A stretch of 64,000 nt of DNA from Rhodoplanes sp. Z2-YC6860 (GTDB lineage Bacteria > Pseudomonadota > Alphaproteobacteria > Rhizobiales > Xanthobacteraceae), in NCBI RefSeq assembly GCF_001579845.1, contig NZ_CP007440.1:4982029-5046028 (forward strand). Reading direction: 5' to 3'. The notes under the pieces are model-generated. The model searched no databases. It saw nothing but the letters and a program-made list of their open reading frames with translations, and was not told where the DNA came from. The position numbers and the translations under genes were made by a program. Positions 1 through 9,064 of the stretch are shown one piece after another; the first letter of the stretch is position 1, and each line of letters opens with the position of its first letter.

Positions 1-306
1 TTTGTAGAGATGATGGCTGATCGCGATCTCGCCGGACGTTGCCATCAGAAGGGTGCGCCCGTCGGGCGCGGCCTTGGCCACGGTGCTGGCCGCAATCATG
101 CCGGCGGCGCCGGTGCGGTTCTCGACGATGGTCGGCGCGCCGAACGCGTCTTTGATCGGATCGACCAAAAGCCTCGCCGAAACGTCAATGCCGCCGCCGG
201 CGGGAAAGCCTGCAATGATCCGGATGGTCCGATCGGACTGCGCCAGCGCCGGCCCAGCGTACAGCGCGGCTCCTGCGCCCGTCACCATCGTGCGCCGTGT
301 CAGCAT
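1..306 (-). CDS. Bug-family (TctC) solute receptor, N-terminal part
   Basis: The gene runs off the left edge, so only about 102 N-terminal codons are present. The start is the ATG whose complement lies at 304-306. The protein opens with MLTRRTMVTGAGAALYAGPA and an ALAQ-type cleavage site, a Tat-like or Sec signal peptide. The mature part shows the Bug signature: RIIAGFPAGGGIDVSARLL, then IVENRTGAAGMIA and APDGRTLLM. Bug proteins are periplasmic receptors for carboxylates or other small organic solutes of the tripartite tricarboxylate transporter type. No TctA/TctB membrane genes are visible on this side; they may lie outside the window or be absent, as is common for orphan Bug receptors. Ligand unknown. 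Confidence 0.85.
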   Translation of the reverse strand, partial: MLTRRTMVTGAGAALYAGPALAQSDRTIRIIAGFPAGGGIDVSARLLVDPIKDAFGAPTIVENRTGAAGMIAASTVAKAAPDGRTLLMATSGEIAISHHLYK

Positions 307-337
307 CGTACCCTCCCGTGATCTTTGTTTCTTGTAT

Positions 338-841
338 TTACGCGCCGCCCTCGCGGATCGGCGGCAGGAACGCGAGCCCCGTATCCCAGGGGAAGTAGAT
401 CCAGGTGTCCTGCGACACCTCGGTGATGAACGTGTCGACCATCGGCCGGCCCATCGGCTTCGCATAGACGGTTGCGAAATGCGCCTCGGGCAGCAGTTCG
501 CGAGCCACTTTCGCGGTCTTGCCGGTATCGACTAGGTCGTCGACGATCAGCACACCCTTGCCGCGGTTCGCCATGATGTCGGGCGCGACAGGCTTGATCA
601 GCCGCAACTCGCCCTGCTTGGTGTATTCCTGATAGCTCTCGATACAGACTGTCTCGATCAGCCGCACGTTCAATTCACGCGCCACGATCGCGGCCGGCAC
701 CAAGCCGCCGCGGGTGATGGCGACAATCGCGGTAAACGGCCCGGCGGCGTGAAGCCGCCAAGCGAGCGCGCGGGCGTCGCGGTGAAACTGGTCCCACGAC
801 ACCGGAAATGCCTTGTCCGGGAAGGCTTGCGGTTGCGCCAT
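338..841 (-). CDS. gpt: Xanthine phosphoribosyltransferase
   Basis: About 167 residues, the usual length for bacterial XGPRT. It transfers a phosphoribosyl group from PRPP to xanthine or guanine in purine salvage. The PRPP-binding loop is clear ([19 protein letters not shown]), preceded by [19 protein letters not shown], the hood and PPi-loop region, and ending with the aromatic base-binding segment [14 protein letters not shown]. Two adjacent ATG codons lie at 844 and 841; the second fits better with the GGGG upstream. A longer reading frame extends upstream to 1090 but is only the antisense of the neighbouring gene. It follows the molybdopterin-binding-domain gene on the same strand with a 38-base gap, so they may be cotranscribed. 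Confidence 0.9.
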   Translation of the reverse strand: MAQPQAFPDKAFPVSWDQFHRDARALAWRLHAAGPFTAIVAITRGGLVPAAIVARELNVRLIETVCIESYQEYTKQGELRLIKPVAPDIMANRGKGVLIVDDLVDTGKTAKVARELLPEAHFATVYAKPMGRPMVDTFITEVSQDTWIYFPWDTGLAFLPPIREGGA

Positions 842-879
842 CATTGCCCCAGCCCCGCCATACGCTTCAGCATCATAGG

Positions 880-1641
880 CTAGGCGGTCTGCTTCAGCGT
901 GGTGTGCACGCGCGCCAGCATGTCTTCCACTGCGGCCTTGGCGGCGGCGAGCTTCTGCGGATCGCGCGAACGCACTACAAGATTGGTGTTGGGCCGGCCG
1001 TCGTCCTGGAACGGGTAGCTGCCGATCATCACGTCCGGATGAGCCTTGGCGACCTCGCCCAACGGACCGCCGATGTCGCCCTCCCGGCAATTGGCGCGGA
1101 TCGTCTCGGACAGCATTTTCACGCCGGTCTTGAGCGTCGGCGCCACCTCGTCGAGCATGGCCTGCATGATCGAGGGCACGCCCGCCATCACATGCACATT
1201 GCCGATGCGAAAGCCCGGCGCCGCCGACACCTTGTTGAGAATGAGATCGGCGCCCTTGGGGATGCGCGCCATGCGCAGCCGCGCCTCGTTCAGGTCCTTC
1301 TCGGCGATGCGGGTGAGCAGCAGCGCGCGGGCGCGCGGGTCCACGTCGATCGAAACGCCGAACGCCTTGGCGACGCAGTCGGCCGTGATGTCGTCATGGG
1401 TCGGGCCGATGCCGCCGGTGGTGAACACGTAGGTGTAGCGGTGGCGCAGCGCGTTCAGCGCGTTGACGATCTCTTCCTCGATATCGGGCACCACGCGGAC
1501 CTCGCGCAGGTCGACGCCGATATTGGTCAGATATTCGGCGATGTAGCCGATGTTCTTGTCCTTGGTCCGGCCGGACAGGATTTCGTCGCCAATCACCAGG
1601 ATCGCCGCGGTGATGACGGCTGTGCCCGACGTGTCGTTCAT
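880..1641 (-). CDS. Molybdopterin-binding domain protein (MoaB/CinA-N family)
   Basis: A protein of 253 residues with a single MoaB/Mog-like fold, the family that also forms the N-terminal half of CinA. It opens with [20 protein letters not shown] and carries the nucleotide/pterin motif [15 protein letters not shown], both hallmarks of the family. Stand-alone proteins of this kind are common in Rhizobiales; their substrate is not established, and the C-terminal CinA deamidase domain is absent. The start at 1641 is supported by GGGAGG ten bases upstream; the frame stays open further upstream but without coding character. It is divergent from the Anbu gene and heads a likely two-gene unit with gpt. 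Confidence 0.85.
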   Translation of the reverse strand: MNDTSGTAVITAAILVIGDEILSGRTKDKNIGYIAEYLTNIGVDLREVRVVPDIEEEIVNALNALRHRYTYVFTTGGIGPTHDDITADCVAKAFGVSIDVDPRARALLLTRIAEKDLNEARLRMARIPKGADLILNKVSAAPGFRIGNVHVMAGVPSIMQAMLDEVAPTLKTGVKMLSETIRANCREGDIGGPLGEVAKAHPDVMIGSYPFQDDGRPNTNLVVRSRDPQKLAAAKAAVEDMLARVHTTLKQTA

Positions 1642-1765
1642 TTCTGACCTCCCGCGGGCCTGGATTCGCGCTCGGCACCGCCTCAAAATCCTGTACCCCG
1701 GCAGCCGGGGCCGCTCAAGCGAGCGGACGGCCTCCAAACAGGCATTTTCTCTGGCTTTTGCGCCG

Positions 1766-1794
1766 TTGCCGAGCCCGCGCGGGCATCGCTATAA
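1766..1794 (+). promoter_or_regulatory. Predicted sigma70-type promoter of the Anbu gene
   Basis: TTGCCG at 1766-1771 and CTATAA at 1789-1794 are separated by exactly 17 bases. Transcription would begin near 1801, giving a leader of about 18 bases before the GGAGGA ribosome-binding site and the ATG at 1819. It is assigned from motif match and position only. Confidence 0.5.
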
Positions 1795-1818
1795 CCGGTC
1801 CCCGGGCGGAGGACTTTC

Positions 1819-2565
1819 ATGACCTATTGCTGTGGCATCCTGGTGCGCGACGGACTCGTGATGGTCGCCGACACCCGCACCAATGCGGGCCTCGACAACA
1901 TTTCGACGTTCCGCAAGCTGCACGTGATCCGGGAGCCCGGCCAGCGGGTGATGGCGCTGTCGTCGTCCGGCAATCTGTCGATCAGCCAGTCGGTGATGGC
2001 GCTGCTCAACGAGGGCATCGAGAACCCCGCGACCGGGGAACTCGACACCCTGACGAACGCGCCCACCATGTTCCAGGCGGCCCAGCGCATCGGTCATGCC
2101 ATCCGGCGCGTCCACGATATCGAAGGCCACGCGCTCGAAGCCTCCGACGTCAGGTTCGACGTGTCGTTCCTGTTCGGCGGCCAGATCAAGGGCGACAAGC
2201 TTCGCCTCTACATGATCTATGCCGCGGGCAACTTCATCGAATGCACCGTCGACACGCCCTATCTGCAGATCGGCGAGCACAAATACGGCAAGCCGATCCT
2301 CGACCGTGCCGTGCGCTACGGCATCGACATCTATGACGGGCTGAAGATCGCCCTGCTCTCGATGGACTCGACGCTGCGCTCCAACCTCGGCGTCGGCATG
2401 CCGCTCGACGTCGCCGTGGTGCGGCGCGATGCCTGCGACGCCGAGTTGGCGTACCGGATCGAGCCGGGCGACCCTTATTTCCACGACCTCAGCGAGCGCT
2501 GGTCGGCGGCGTTGCGGGCCGCCCATATCGCGATTCCGCGGCCGCCTTACGTCACTCAGCGCTGA
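1819..2565 (+). CDS. Proteasome-like peptidase Anbu (bacterial proteasome homologue)
   Basis: A protein of 248 residues that begins MTYCCGILVRDGLVMVADTR; after removal of the initiator Met the next residue is the predicted N-terminal nucleophile Thr2. This is the Anbu family, an Ntn-hydrolase related to HslV and 20S beta subunits. Other landmarks are TNAGLDNISTFRKLH, SSSGNLSISQSVM and SFLFGGQIKGD. In many proteobacteria Anbu sits beside a transglutaminase, an alpha-E-domain protein and a circularly permuted ATP-grasp ligase; none of these is here, so this copy is solitary. A strong GGAGGA lies nine bases before the ATG. Its cellular substrate is unknown, and no ATPase partner is encoded nearby. 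Confidence 0.9.
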   Translation: MTYCCGILVRDGLVMVADTRTNAGLDNISTFRKLHVIREPGQRVMALSSSGNLSISQSVMALLNEGIENPATGELDTLTNAPTMFQAAQRIGHAIRRVHDIEGHALEASDVRFDVSFLFGGQIKGDKLRLYMIYAAGNFIECTVDTPYLQIGEHKYGKPILDRAVRYGIDIYDGLKIALLSMDSTLRSNLGVGMPLDVAVVRRDACDAELAYRIEPGDPYFHDLSERWSAALRAAHIAIPRPPYVTQR

Positions 2566-2626
2566 CCCAGACCCGAACGCTGACCTTTCGTCTTCGACCT
2601 CGTTAACCGGCCGTTTACGCAGCACG

Positions 2627-2657
2627 GCGATTTGCGATCATTAAAAGCGCAAATCGC
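2627..2657. terminator. Perfect inverted repeat downstream of the Anbu gene
   Basis: The 10-base arms gcgatttgcg (2627-2636) and cgcaaatcgc (2648-2657) are exact inverse complements around an 11-base loop, followed by aactttt. It lies 62 bases after the Anbu stop and 80 before the preferred start of the next gene. A weak intrinsic terminator is the simplest reading; the short T run makes this uncertain, and an operator is possible. Confidence 0.4.
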
Positions 2658-2736
2658 AACTTTTGAGCGGTGCGCAAGCCATTTCGCAAGCATTCTGCCG
2701 CTAAGGTCCAATCTCGAGAATGGGTGGAGCGCCAGG

Positions 2737-5010
2737 GTGGCGGACGATAAAAATCCGCAAGCAGGCAGCGCAGGTCAGCGCGCCAACCTTTCCGGCTGGG
2801 ACCGGACGCGCCTTGGCGTATTGGCCCCGCTGGGTGTCGTCGTTGCCATCGCCATCGTCTGCATCGTGGTGGCGACGCTGTTGTCGGCGAACCGCGCCGA
2901 CGACGTGGCGCTGGACCGTGAACGCCAGCTCCTTGCTCGCGCCATCTCCACGCAGGGCAGTTGGAGCTTCGGGCGGCTGAAGGGCCTGATCGAATCCCCG
3001 GCATCCGTCAGCGCCGAGGACATCGAGCAGTCTCCCTCGCTGGTGCAGCAGCGGCTCGCCAACTGGCTGAGCGCGCTGTCGGACCACAATCTGGTCCTGG
3101 TGCTCAATTCCCAGAACGAAATCGCGTTCACGCAGCGCGGCCATGATCTGGATGACGGCAAGCTCAGCAAGGCGGTGTTCGCGCGGCTGCAGTCGCTCGC
3201 AGAGTCGATCCGCGGCCGCGAGCCGGACCTGCCGGCCGGCGTCAAACGCCTGCTCTGGCATCCGGACGGCGGCGTGCTCCTGCTGAACATCGACGGACAG
3301 TTGGCGGTTGCGGTCGCCATACCGGTCGGCAATCCCGGCGTTCCGGGGGACCAGATGTCCGGCCCGCCGCTCCTGATGGCGCTGCGGGTGATCACGCCGC
3401 GGACGCTCGATGGCATCAGCGCGAGGCTGCAGCTCAAAGACCTGACCATGGTCAAGAGCGGTGACAAGCCGGTCGACTACAACAGCTACGAATTCCTCGA
3501 CGATCAGAACCGGTCGGTGGCGCGCTTTTCCTGGATACCGCAGAAGCCCGGTGCGGAAATTCTGGAATCGGTGTTCCCGTTCATCGGCATCGCGCTGTCG
3601 GGTTTCGCGCTGCTCGCCGCCCTTGTGCTGCGCTATGTGCGCCACACCGCAGCGACCATTACGGCCGGCGAGAACCGGCTGCGCTATCTCGCGATGCACG
3701 ATGCGCTGAGCGGCCTGCCGAACCGCGCTTCGTTCACCGAGCGGCTCCAAACCGTCATTGCCGATGTGCGGCGCGGCGGCAAGACCGCCGCGGTGTTCTG
3801 CATCGACCTGGACCATTTCAAGGACGTCAACGACACGCTCGGCCACCCGGTCGGTGATGAACTGATCCGGCTCGTCACCATGCGGCTGTCGCACCTGATG
3901 CGCGGTGACGACATGGTGGCGCGCCTCGGCGGCGACGAGTTCGCCGTGATCACCGTTGCGGGCAGCGACCATACCATGCTCGATGGGATCGCGGCGCGGA
4001 TGATCAGCGCGCTGTGCGCCCCCTACGCGATCAGCGGCCACACCATCGTGATCGGCGCCAGCATCGGCATCGCCGTGATCGATGGCGGCGCCGCAACCGA
4101 TGGCGCTGACATCATGCGCTATGCCGACATGGCGCTCTACCGCGCCAAGAACGAGGGCCGCAATCGCGCCTGCATCTACGACCAGGCGATGGATGCCGAC
4201 CTGTCGCTGCGCAAGGCGATCGAGCAGGAGTTGCGCGAGACCATCGAGAGCGGCGGACTGAAGGTCGCCTACCAGCCGGTCTTCAACGCCGCCGGGGACA
4301 AAATCGTGGGCGTCGAGGCGCTGTCGCGCTGGACCCACCCGGTGCGCGGCGCGATGCCGCCAGACTTGTTTATCCCGATCGCCGAATATTCCGGCCTGAT
4401 CATCCCACTCGGCGAGTTCGTACTGCGCCAAGCCTGCATCGACGGCCTCGCCTGGCCGGGCATCACGGTGTCAGTCAACGTCTCGGCGCTGCAGTTCCGG
4501 CGGCTCGATTTCGTCGGCATGGTCGAGCGCACACTCGCCGAAACCGGCTTCGATCCGACGCGGCTCGAACTCGAGATCACCGAAAGCACGCTCCTCGGCA
4601 ATCTCGACAGCGCCGAGGGCGCGATGCGGCGGCTGAAGGCGCTCGGCGTCAAGCTGGCACTCGACGACTTCGGCACCGGATATTCCAGCCTGCTCTATCT
4701 GCGGCGATTCCCGTTCGACCGGCTCAAGATCGACCGAAGCTTCGTGCTCTCGATCGAAAAGGCTGCGGACGCAGCCGCAATCGTGCACGCCGTGGTGGGC
4801 CTTGGCCGCGGTCTTGGCATGAAGGTCACGGCCGAAGGCGTGGAGACCGCCGAGCAGCACCTGTTCCTGCGCGCCGCGGGCGTGCACTGCATGCAGGGGT
4901 ACCGCTTCGGACGGCCGATGGAGCGGGCCGAAATCTCGGCGCGGCTCATGGTGCCTGGCACCTATCGCACGATCGAGGGCGACGCCCGGGAAGCGGCGCT
5001 CGCGAGCTGA
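2737..5010 (+). CDS. Membrane-anchored GGDEF-EAL protein (c-di-GMP turnover)
   Basis: About 757 residues from the GTG at 2737. A transmembrane segment near residues 24-45 (LGVVVAIAIVCIVVATLL) and a second near 275-300 (FPFIGIALSGFALLAALVLR) bracket a periplasmic sensor region. Then follow a GGDEF domain (GGDEF at 398-402, with an intact inhibitory RxxD site, RGDD) and an EAL domain (EAL at 527-529, with LDDFGTGYSS, LKIDRSF and AEGVET). All EAL metal and catalytic residues I could check are present, so both cyclase and phosphodiesterase activity are possible. An in-frame ATG at 2632 would add 35 residues, but it overlaps the hairpin at 2627-2657 and has no coding character, so GTG is preferred. 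Confidence 0.85.
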   Translation: MADDKNPQAGSAGQRANLSGWDRTRLGVLAPLGVVVAIAIVCIVVATLLSANRADDVALDRERQLLARAISTQGSWSFGRLKGLIESPASVSAEDIEQSPSLVQQRLANWLSALSDHNLVLVLNSQNEIAFTQRGHDLDDGKLSKAVFARLQSLAESIRGREPDLPAGVKRLLWHPDGGVLLLNIDGQLAVAVAIPVGNPGVPGDQMSGPPLLMALRVITPRTLDGISARLQLKDLTMVKSGDKPVDYNSYEFLDDQNRSVARFSWIPQKPGAEILESVFPFIGIALSGFALLAALVLRYVRHTAATITAGENRLRYLAMHDALSGLPNRASFTERLQTVIADVRRGGKTAAVFCIDLDHFKDVNDTLGHPVGDELIRLVTMRLSHLMRGDDMVARLGGDEFAVITVAGSDHTMLDGIAARMISALCAPYAISGHTIVIGASIGIAVIDGGAATDGADIMRYADMALYRAKNEGRNRACIYDQAMDADLSLRKAIEQELRETIESGGLKVAYQPVFNAAGDKIVGVEALSRWTHPVRGAMPPDLFIPIAEYSGLIIPLGEFVLRQACIDGLAWPGITVSVNVSALQFRRLDFVGMVERTLAETGFDPTRLELEITESTLLGNLDSAEGAMRRLKALGVKLALDDFGTGYSSLLYLRRFPFDRLKIDRSFVLSIEKAADAAAIVHAVVGLGRGLGMKVTAEGVETAEQHLFLRAAGVHCMQGYRFGRPMERAEISARLMVPGTYRTIEGDAREAALAS

Positions 5011-5141
5011 AGCCTTTCCGGCTGAACTCTCCTCCCCAAATCGCTCCCGGCCCTTCTCGCTGATCCGTCAAGCTGCAGTAAGCCGTTGCAGACACCGCAC
5101 CGCGCTTTAGGATGCGGCCGCAAACTTAAGCGGAGGAAGCG

Positions 5142-5897
5142 ATGGCTGGTCAGAAGGTGGCGGTGGTGACGGGCGCGGGCACGGGCATCGGCAAGGCTGT
5201 GTCGCTGGCGCTTGCCAAGGAAGGCTACGCCGTGGTGCTGGCCGGCCGCCGCGCCGACAAACTCGACGAGACCGCCAAGGAAGCCGGCAACGCCAAGACC
5301 GTCTCGGTCCCGACCGACGTCAGCGATCCGGAGTCGATCAAGGCGCTGTTCGCTCGCGTGAAGTCGGAATTCGGCCGGCTCGACGTCTTGTTCAACAATG
5401 CCGGCATCGGCGCTCCCGCCGTTCCGATGGAAGAGCTGCCGCTGGAGACCTGGAAGAAGGTCGTCGACACGAACCTCACCGGCATGTTCGTCTGCACCCA
5501 GGAAGCCATCAAGATCATGAAGGCGCAGAATCCGAAGGGCGGCCGCATCATCAACAACGGCTCGATCTCGGCGCACACGCCGCGGCCGCGGGCGGCCGCC
5601 TACACGGCGACCAAGCACGCCGTGACCGGCCTCACCAAGCAGACCGCGCTCGATTGCCGCAACGACATGATCCTGTGCAGCCAGATCGACATCGGCAATG
5701 CGGCCACTCCCCTCACCGAACGCATGGTGCAAGGCCAGGGGGTGCTGCAGCCCGACGGCAAGACCATGATCGAGGCGCGCATGAACGCCGACGATGTCGG
5801 CCGCGCCGTGGCCTATATCGCGAGCCTGCCGCTCGACACCAACGTGCTGTTCATGACCGTCATGGCGAACGGCATGCCGTTCGTGGGGCGCGGATAG
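5142..5897 (+). CDS. SDR-family NAD(P)-dependent oxidoreductase
   Basis: A classical short-chain dehydrogenase of 251 residues. The N terminus has the cofactor loop [20 protein letters not shown], followed by LAGRR (an arginine pattern often linked to NADP), then [10 protein letters not shown] and the active-site region [20 protein letters not shown] with the YxxxK motif as YTATK. The substrate cannot be told from sequence. A strong GGAGGA lies before the ATG. The gene sits between two c-di-GMP proteins: the upstream one ends 131 bases before it on the same strand, and the downstream one converges with only three bases between stops. Confidence 0.88.
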   Translation: MAGQKVAVVTGAGTGIGKAVSLALAKEGYAVVLAGRRADKLDETAKEAGNAKTVSVPTDVSDPESIKALFARVKSEFGRLDVLFNNAGIGAPAVPMEELPLETWKKVVDTNLTGMFVCTQEAIKIMKAQNPKGGRIINNGSISAHTPRPRAAAYTATKHAVTGLTKQTALDCRNDMILCSQIDIGNAATPLTERMVQGQGVLQPDGKTMIEARMNADDVGRAVAYIASLPLDTNVLFMTVMANGMPFVGRG

Positions 5898-5900
5898 CTG

Positions 5901-8402
5901 TTACGCCACCGAACGTGCCAGCGGCCGATCCGACAGCATATGGGCCAGCTCGTTCGCGGGCTTGGGCTTGCTGAACAGGTAGCCCTGCATCTCGGTGCAG
6001 CCGAGCGCGCGCAGAAGCTCGAGCTGATCCTTGGTCTCAACGCCCTCGGCGGTCGTGGCGATATCGCGTGACTTGGCGATGCTGATGACGGCCTGCACGA
6101 TCGCAAGCGAGCTCGCGTCGCTTGCAATGTGCTCGATGAACGAGCGGTCGATCTTGACCTTGTCGAAGGGGAAACGCCGCAGATAGTTCAGGGACGAGTA
6201 GCCGGTGCCGAAATCGTCCATCGAGATCCGTACGCCAAGCTTCTTGAGCTGGTGCAGCACGCGCATCGTCGTCTCGTTGTCGTGCAGCAGCACCGATTCC
6301 GTGATCTCGAGCTCAAGACGTCGCGGCGGCAGGCCCGACTCCGACAGCGCATCCATCACGAGCTGCACCAGGCTGTCGTTCTTGAACTGCACCGACGAGA
6401 CATTGACGGTGACGATGATGTCGTCACGCCACTGCGCCGCGTCCATGCAAGCCGTCCGCAGCGCCCATTCGCCGAGCTGATTGACGATGCCCGCGTCCTC
6501 GGCCACCGGAATGAACTCGGACGGCGGCACCATCCCGCGCGTGGGGTGACGCCAGCGCATCAGCGCCTCGCAACCCGCGATCCTCTTGTCGCGAATGTTG
6601 ACCAGCGGCTGGTAGTGCAGCTCGAACTCGCCGCACATGATGGCCTGACGCAGGTCGAATTCGAGCGCGCGGCGCGCCTTCATGGCGGCGTCCATGTTCG
6701 GTTCGAAGAAGCGGTAGGTGGCGCGGCCGTCCGCCTTGGCACCGTACATCGCCAGGTCGGCGTTTTTCAGGAGCTGATCGGCCTCGGTGCCATCCTGCGG
6801 CGCCATGGCGATGCCGATGCTCGCGTCCATCGAAAACCGGTTGCCCTCGAGCTCGCAAAATTGCCGCAACACGCCGTGGATGCGCTCGGCAAGATCAATG
6901 ACCGCAGTGGCATCCGGCACATCGGTTTGCACGATGGCAAATTCGTCGCCGCCAAGCCGTGAGACGATGTCAGTTTCCCGGACGCAGCTTCGCAGCCGCC
7001 CGGCCACGGTCTTGAGCAGTTCATCGCCGCCTTGATGACCGAGCGTGTCGTTGACCTCCTTGAACTTGTCGAGGTCGAGGAACAGCAGGGCAAGCTTCTC
7101 GCCGCGCTTGACCCGTCTGAGCGCCTGATCGAGTTGTTCGCGAAAAAACACCCTGTTGGGCAGGCCCGTCAGTGCGTCGTAATGGGCGAGCCGCGCGATA
7201 CGCTCCTCCGACTGCTTGCGGGCCGTGACATCCTCGATCACGCCAATCACGAATTGCGGCTCGTCGGCGCTGTCCCGTACGATCAGCTTTTTCACTGCAA
7301 TGACGCGCCCAACGCCGCCAGGCGTCTCGATCGCGTAGTCCTTGAACGACATGCTGCCGCCGGAGCGGAGCAGTTCAGCGTCGTGCTGCTCGATGATGTC
7401 TGCGTGTGCCTTGTTAAAGACCTCGTGGGCGGTCTTACCCACGATCCCTTCGCGAGGGATGCCGAAATGCTCCACCGCCGCCTGGTTGACCAGGACGTAA
7501 CGCCGGGTGCGAACGTCCTTCACGACGATGGTGGTTGGAACGTTGTCGACGATCTGGTTGAGAAACATGCGGTCGCGGCCGAGTTCCTGCTCAAGCCGCA
7601 CCAGCTCGGTGACATTCTCGATGACGCTGACCAAGTAGCGCGGCTTGCCGTCGGCGTCGCGCACCGCATGACGCCTGGTGGTGACCAGGTGACCGTCAAT
7701 CGGAGCGATGGCGCTGTTATGCACCTCAGGGGCGATGCCGACGCCGCTTGCGAGTGCTTCGACATCGAGGCGATCAATAGTATCCGTGCTTCGCCCCGGA
7801 AAGACCTCGTGAAGGGTTTTGCCGATCACCTCCGTCCGCGAGAAACCCCAGAACGTCTCGGCCGCGCGGTTGGCGTGCAAGAACTTCCGATCAATGGGGT
7901 CCTTGACCACCACCATCACCGGCACGTTGTCGAGCACCTCATTGAGAAATTGGCGCTGCCGCTCGCGCTCTGCTTCGAACGCTTTCAGCTCGGTCATGTC
8001 CTCGATCGTCGCCACCCAGCCGCCGCCTGAAACCGGCCGGTTGGTCACGCGCAACGCGCGGCCATCGCAGGACTCGACCGTATGTGTCATCGCATTGCCG
8101 GCCGCGACATAGCTGCGAACCTTGGCGAAGATTTCGTCAGGGTCATGGTCGAACCTGCCGGCGGTCTTACGCAGGCGGAACAGATCGGGCAGCGACATGC
8201 CGAGAAGATCGCGCGCCGGCAGCGCCATGAGTTCGATGTAGCGCTTGTTGAATGCAGCGATCCGGCCACCGGCGTCGAACATGCACACGCCGTGCTGCAC
8301 GCCATCGAGCGTGGCTTGAAGCAAGGAAACCCGGGCAGCATCGACACTGCCGCTGAATCGCTGCGGCTCCTGCCGTCTTGCGAAGTCGTTCTCGCCGCTC
8401 AT
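5901..8402 (-). CDS. PAS-PAS-PAS-GGDEF-EAL protein (c-di-GMP turnover)
   Basis: A protein of 833 residues with no membrane segment. Three PAS-type sensor domains lie at about 27-140, 150-270 and 280-400; the second and third share the phrase LDNVPVMVVVKDP / VDNVPTTIVVKDV, a repeated PAS unit. GGDEF is at 484-488 with the inhibitory RETD site intact, and EAL at 612-614 with DDFGTGYSSLNYLRRFPFDK and AEGVET conserved. It is a cytosolic sensor with potential for both synthesis and breakdown of c-di-GMP. The ATG at 8402 has GGGGAGC immediately upstream. It converges on the SDR gene and is in the opposite direction to the membrane-bound GGDEF-EAL gene. Confidence 0.9.
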   Translation of the reverse strand: MSGENDFARRQEPQRFSGSVDAARVSLLQATLDGVQHGVCMFDAGGRIAAFNKRYIELMALPARDLLGMSLPDLFRLRKTAGRFDHDPDEIFAKVRSYVAAGNAMTHTVESCDGRALRVTNRPVSGGGWVATIEDMTELKAFEAERERQRQFLNEVLDNVPVMVVVKDPIDRKFLHANRAAETFWGFSRTEVIGKTLHEVFPGRSTDTIDRLDVEALASGVGIAPEVHNSAIAPIDGHLVTTRRHAVRDADGKPRYLVSVIENVTELVRLEQELGRDRMFLNQIVDNVPTTIVVKDVRTRRYVLVNQAAVEHFGIPREGIVGKTAHEVFNKAHADIIEQHDAELLRSGGSMSFKDYAIETPGGVGRVIAVKKLIVRDSADEPQFVIGVIEDVTARKQSEERIARLAHYDALTGLPNRVFFREQLDQALRRVKRGEKLALLFLDLDKFKEVNDTLGHQGGDELLKTVAGRLRSCVRETDIVSRLGGDEFAIVQTDVPDATAVIDLAERIHGVLRQFCELEGNRFSMDASIGIAMAPQDGTEADQLLKNADLAMYGAKADGRATYRFFEPNMDAAMKARRALEFDLRQAIMCGEFELHYQPLVNIRDKRIAGCEALMRWRHPTRGMVPPSEFIPVAEDAGIVNQLGEWALRTACMDAAQWRDDIIVTVNVSSVQFKNDSLVQLVMDALSESGLPPRRLELEITESVLLHDNETTMRVLHQLKKLGVRISMDDFGTGYSSLNYLRRFPFDKVKIDRSFIEHIASDASSLAIVQAVISIAKSRDIATTAEGVETKDQLELLRALGCTEMQGYLFSKPKPANELAHMLSDRPLARSVA

Positions 8403-8561
8403 GCTCCCCGTCCTTGCCTAAAAGCTAGACGACGTGAGTGGAGGCGGCGTTAGGAATTCCAGTTAACGGCCTCTAAAAATGACATCCAGGATTCCAGGCG
8501 ATTTGCCGCAGCGGCGTTGATTATCCGGACTCGGCCATTGGCTTGAGGCCGGTGGGACGGG

Positions 8562-8966
8562 TCAGTCGACAGCGGTGACGTTAATGCGAGACCCGGCTCG
8601 CACCTTCGCCAGCGCCTTCACGTCGCCCAAGGCCTTGGCGAAGATATTGCATGGGCTCGCCAGCCTGCATTCGTCACCTTTGCTGATCGGCGTGCGGCCA
8701 AACCCGATCGCAATCGCCGGACCCTCGGGCCAGAAAGCGATCTCGCCCGGCGTCACCACGGCCCGGGCGTCAGCCTCGCGCTTCACTCGCACCGGCACAT
8801 CGAAATAGACCTCCTCGCCCCAGGTCAAAGCCTCGGCCCGCAATGGCAGTGACGCCGCGATGGCTTTTGCGGTCGGCGTGTCGAGCAGTTCTGCGTCGAG
8901 CGCGAAGGAACCGAAGTCGAAGCGGATGCGGGGCATAGTCTGATCCATGGGTTGTGGCGCGCCCAT
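8562..8966 (-). CDS. Cyclophilin-like fold protein (Cyclophil_like family)
   Basis: A small protein of up to 134 residues. The core ([20 protein letters not shown], then [38 protein letters not shown] and [14 protein letters not shown]) matches the small bacterial family with a cyclophilin-like barrel typified by TM1367. Members lack the peptidyl-prolyl isomerase active site, and no function is established. The start at 8966 has GGGGAAA a few bases upstream; internal ATGs at 8948 and 8936 are alternatives. It is divergent from the NupC-like gene, with about 98 bases between them. Confidence 0.75.
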   Translation of the reverse strand: MGAPQPMDQTMPRIRFDFGSFALDAELLDTPTAKAIAASLPLRAEALTWGEEVYFDVPVRVKREADARAVVTPGEIAFWPEGPAIAIGFGRTPISKGDECRLASPCNIFAKALGDVKALAKVRAGSRINVTAVD

Positions 8967-9064
8967 ATTTTCCCCGTGAAAGGATTTTCACAACTCCGAC
9001 TGCGCGACGTCATTGCCTCCCCGCCCGGCTGCGATCAAACTTCGACCGGGGATTCGGGGACATC

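Noticed and set aside
2632-2736. ATG at 2632 as the start of the first GGDEF-EAL gene
   Set aside because: It overlaps an inverted repeat that looks like the end of the Anbu unit, has no ribosome site, and the added 35 residues do not look coding.
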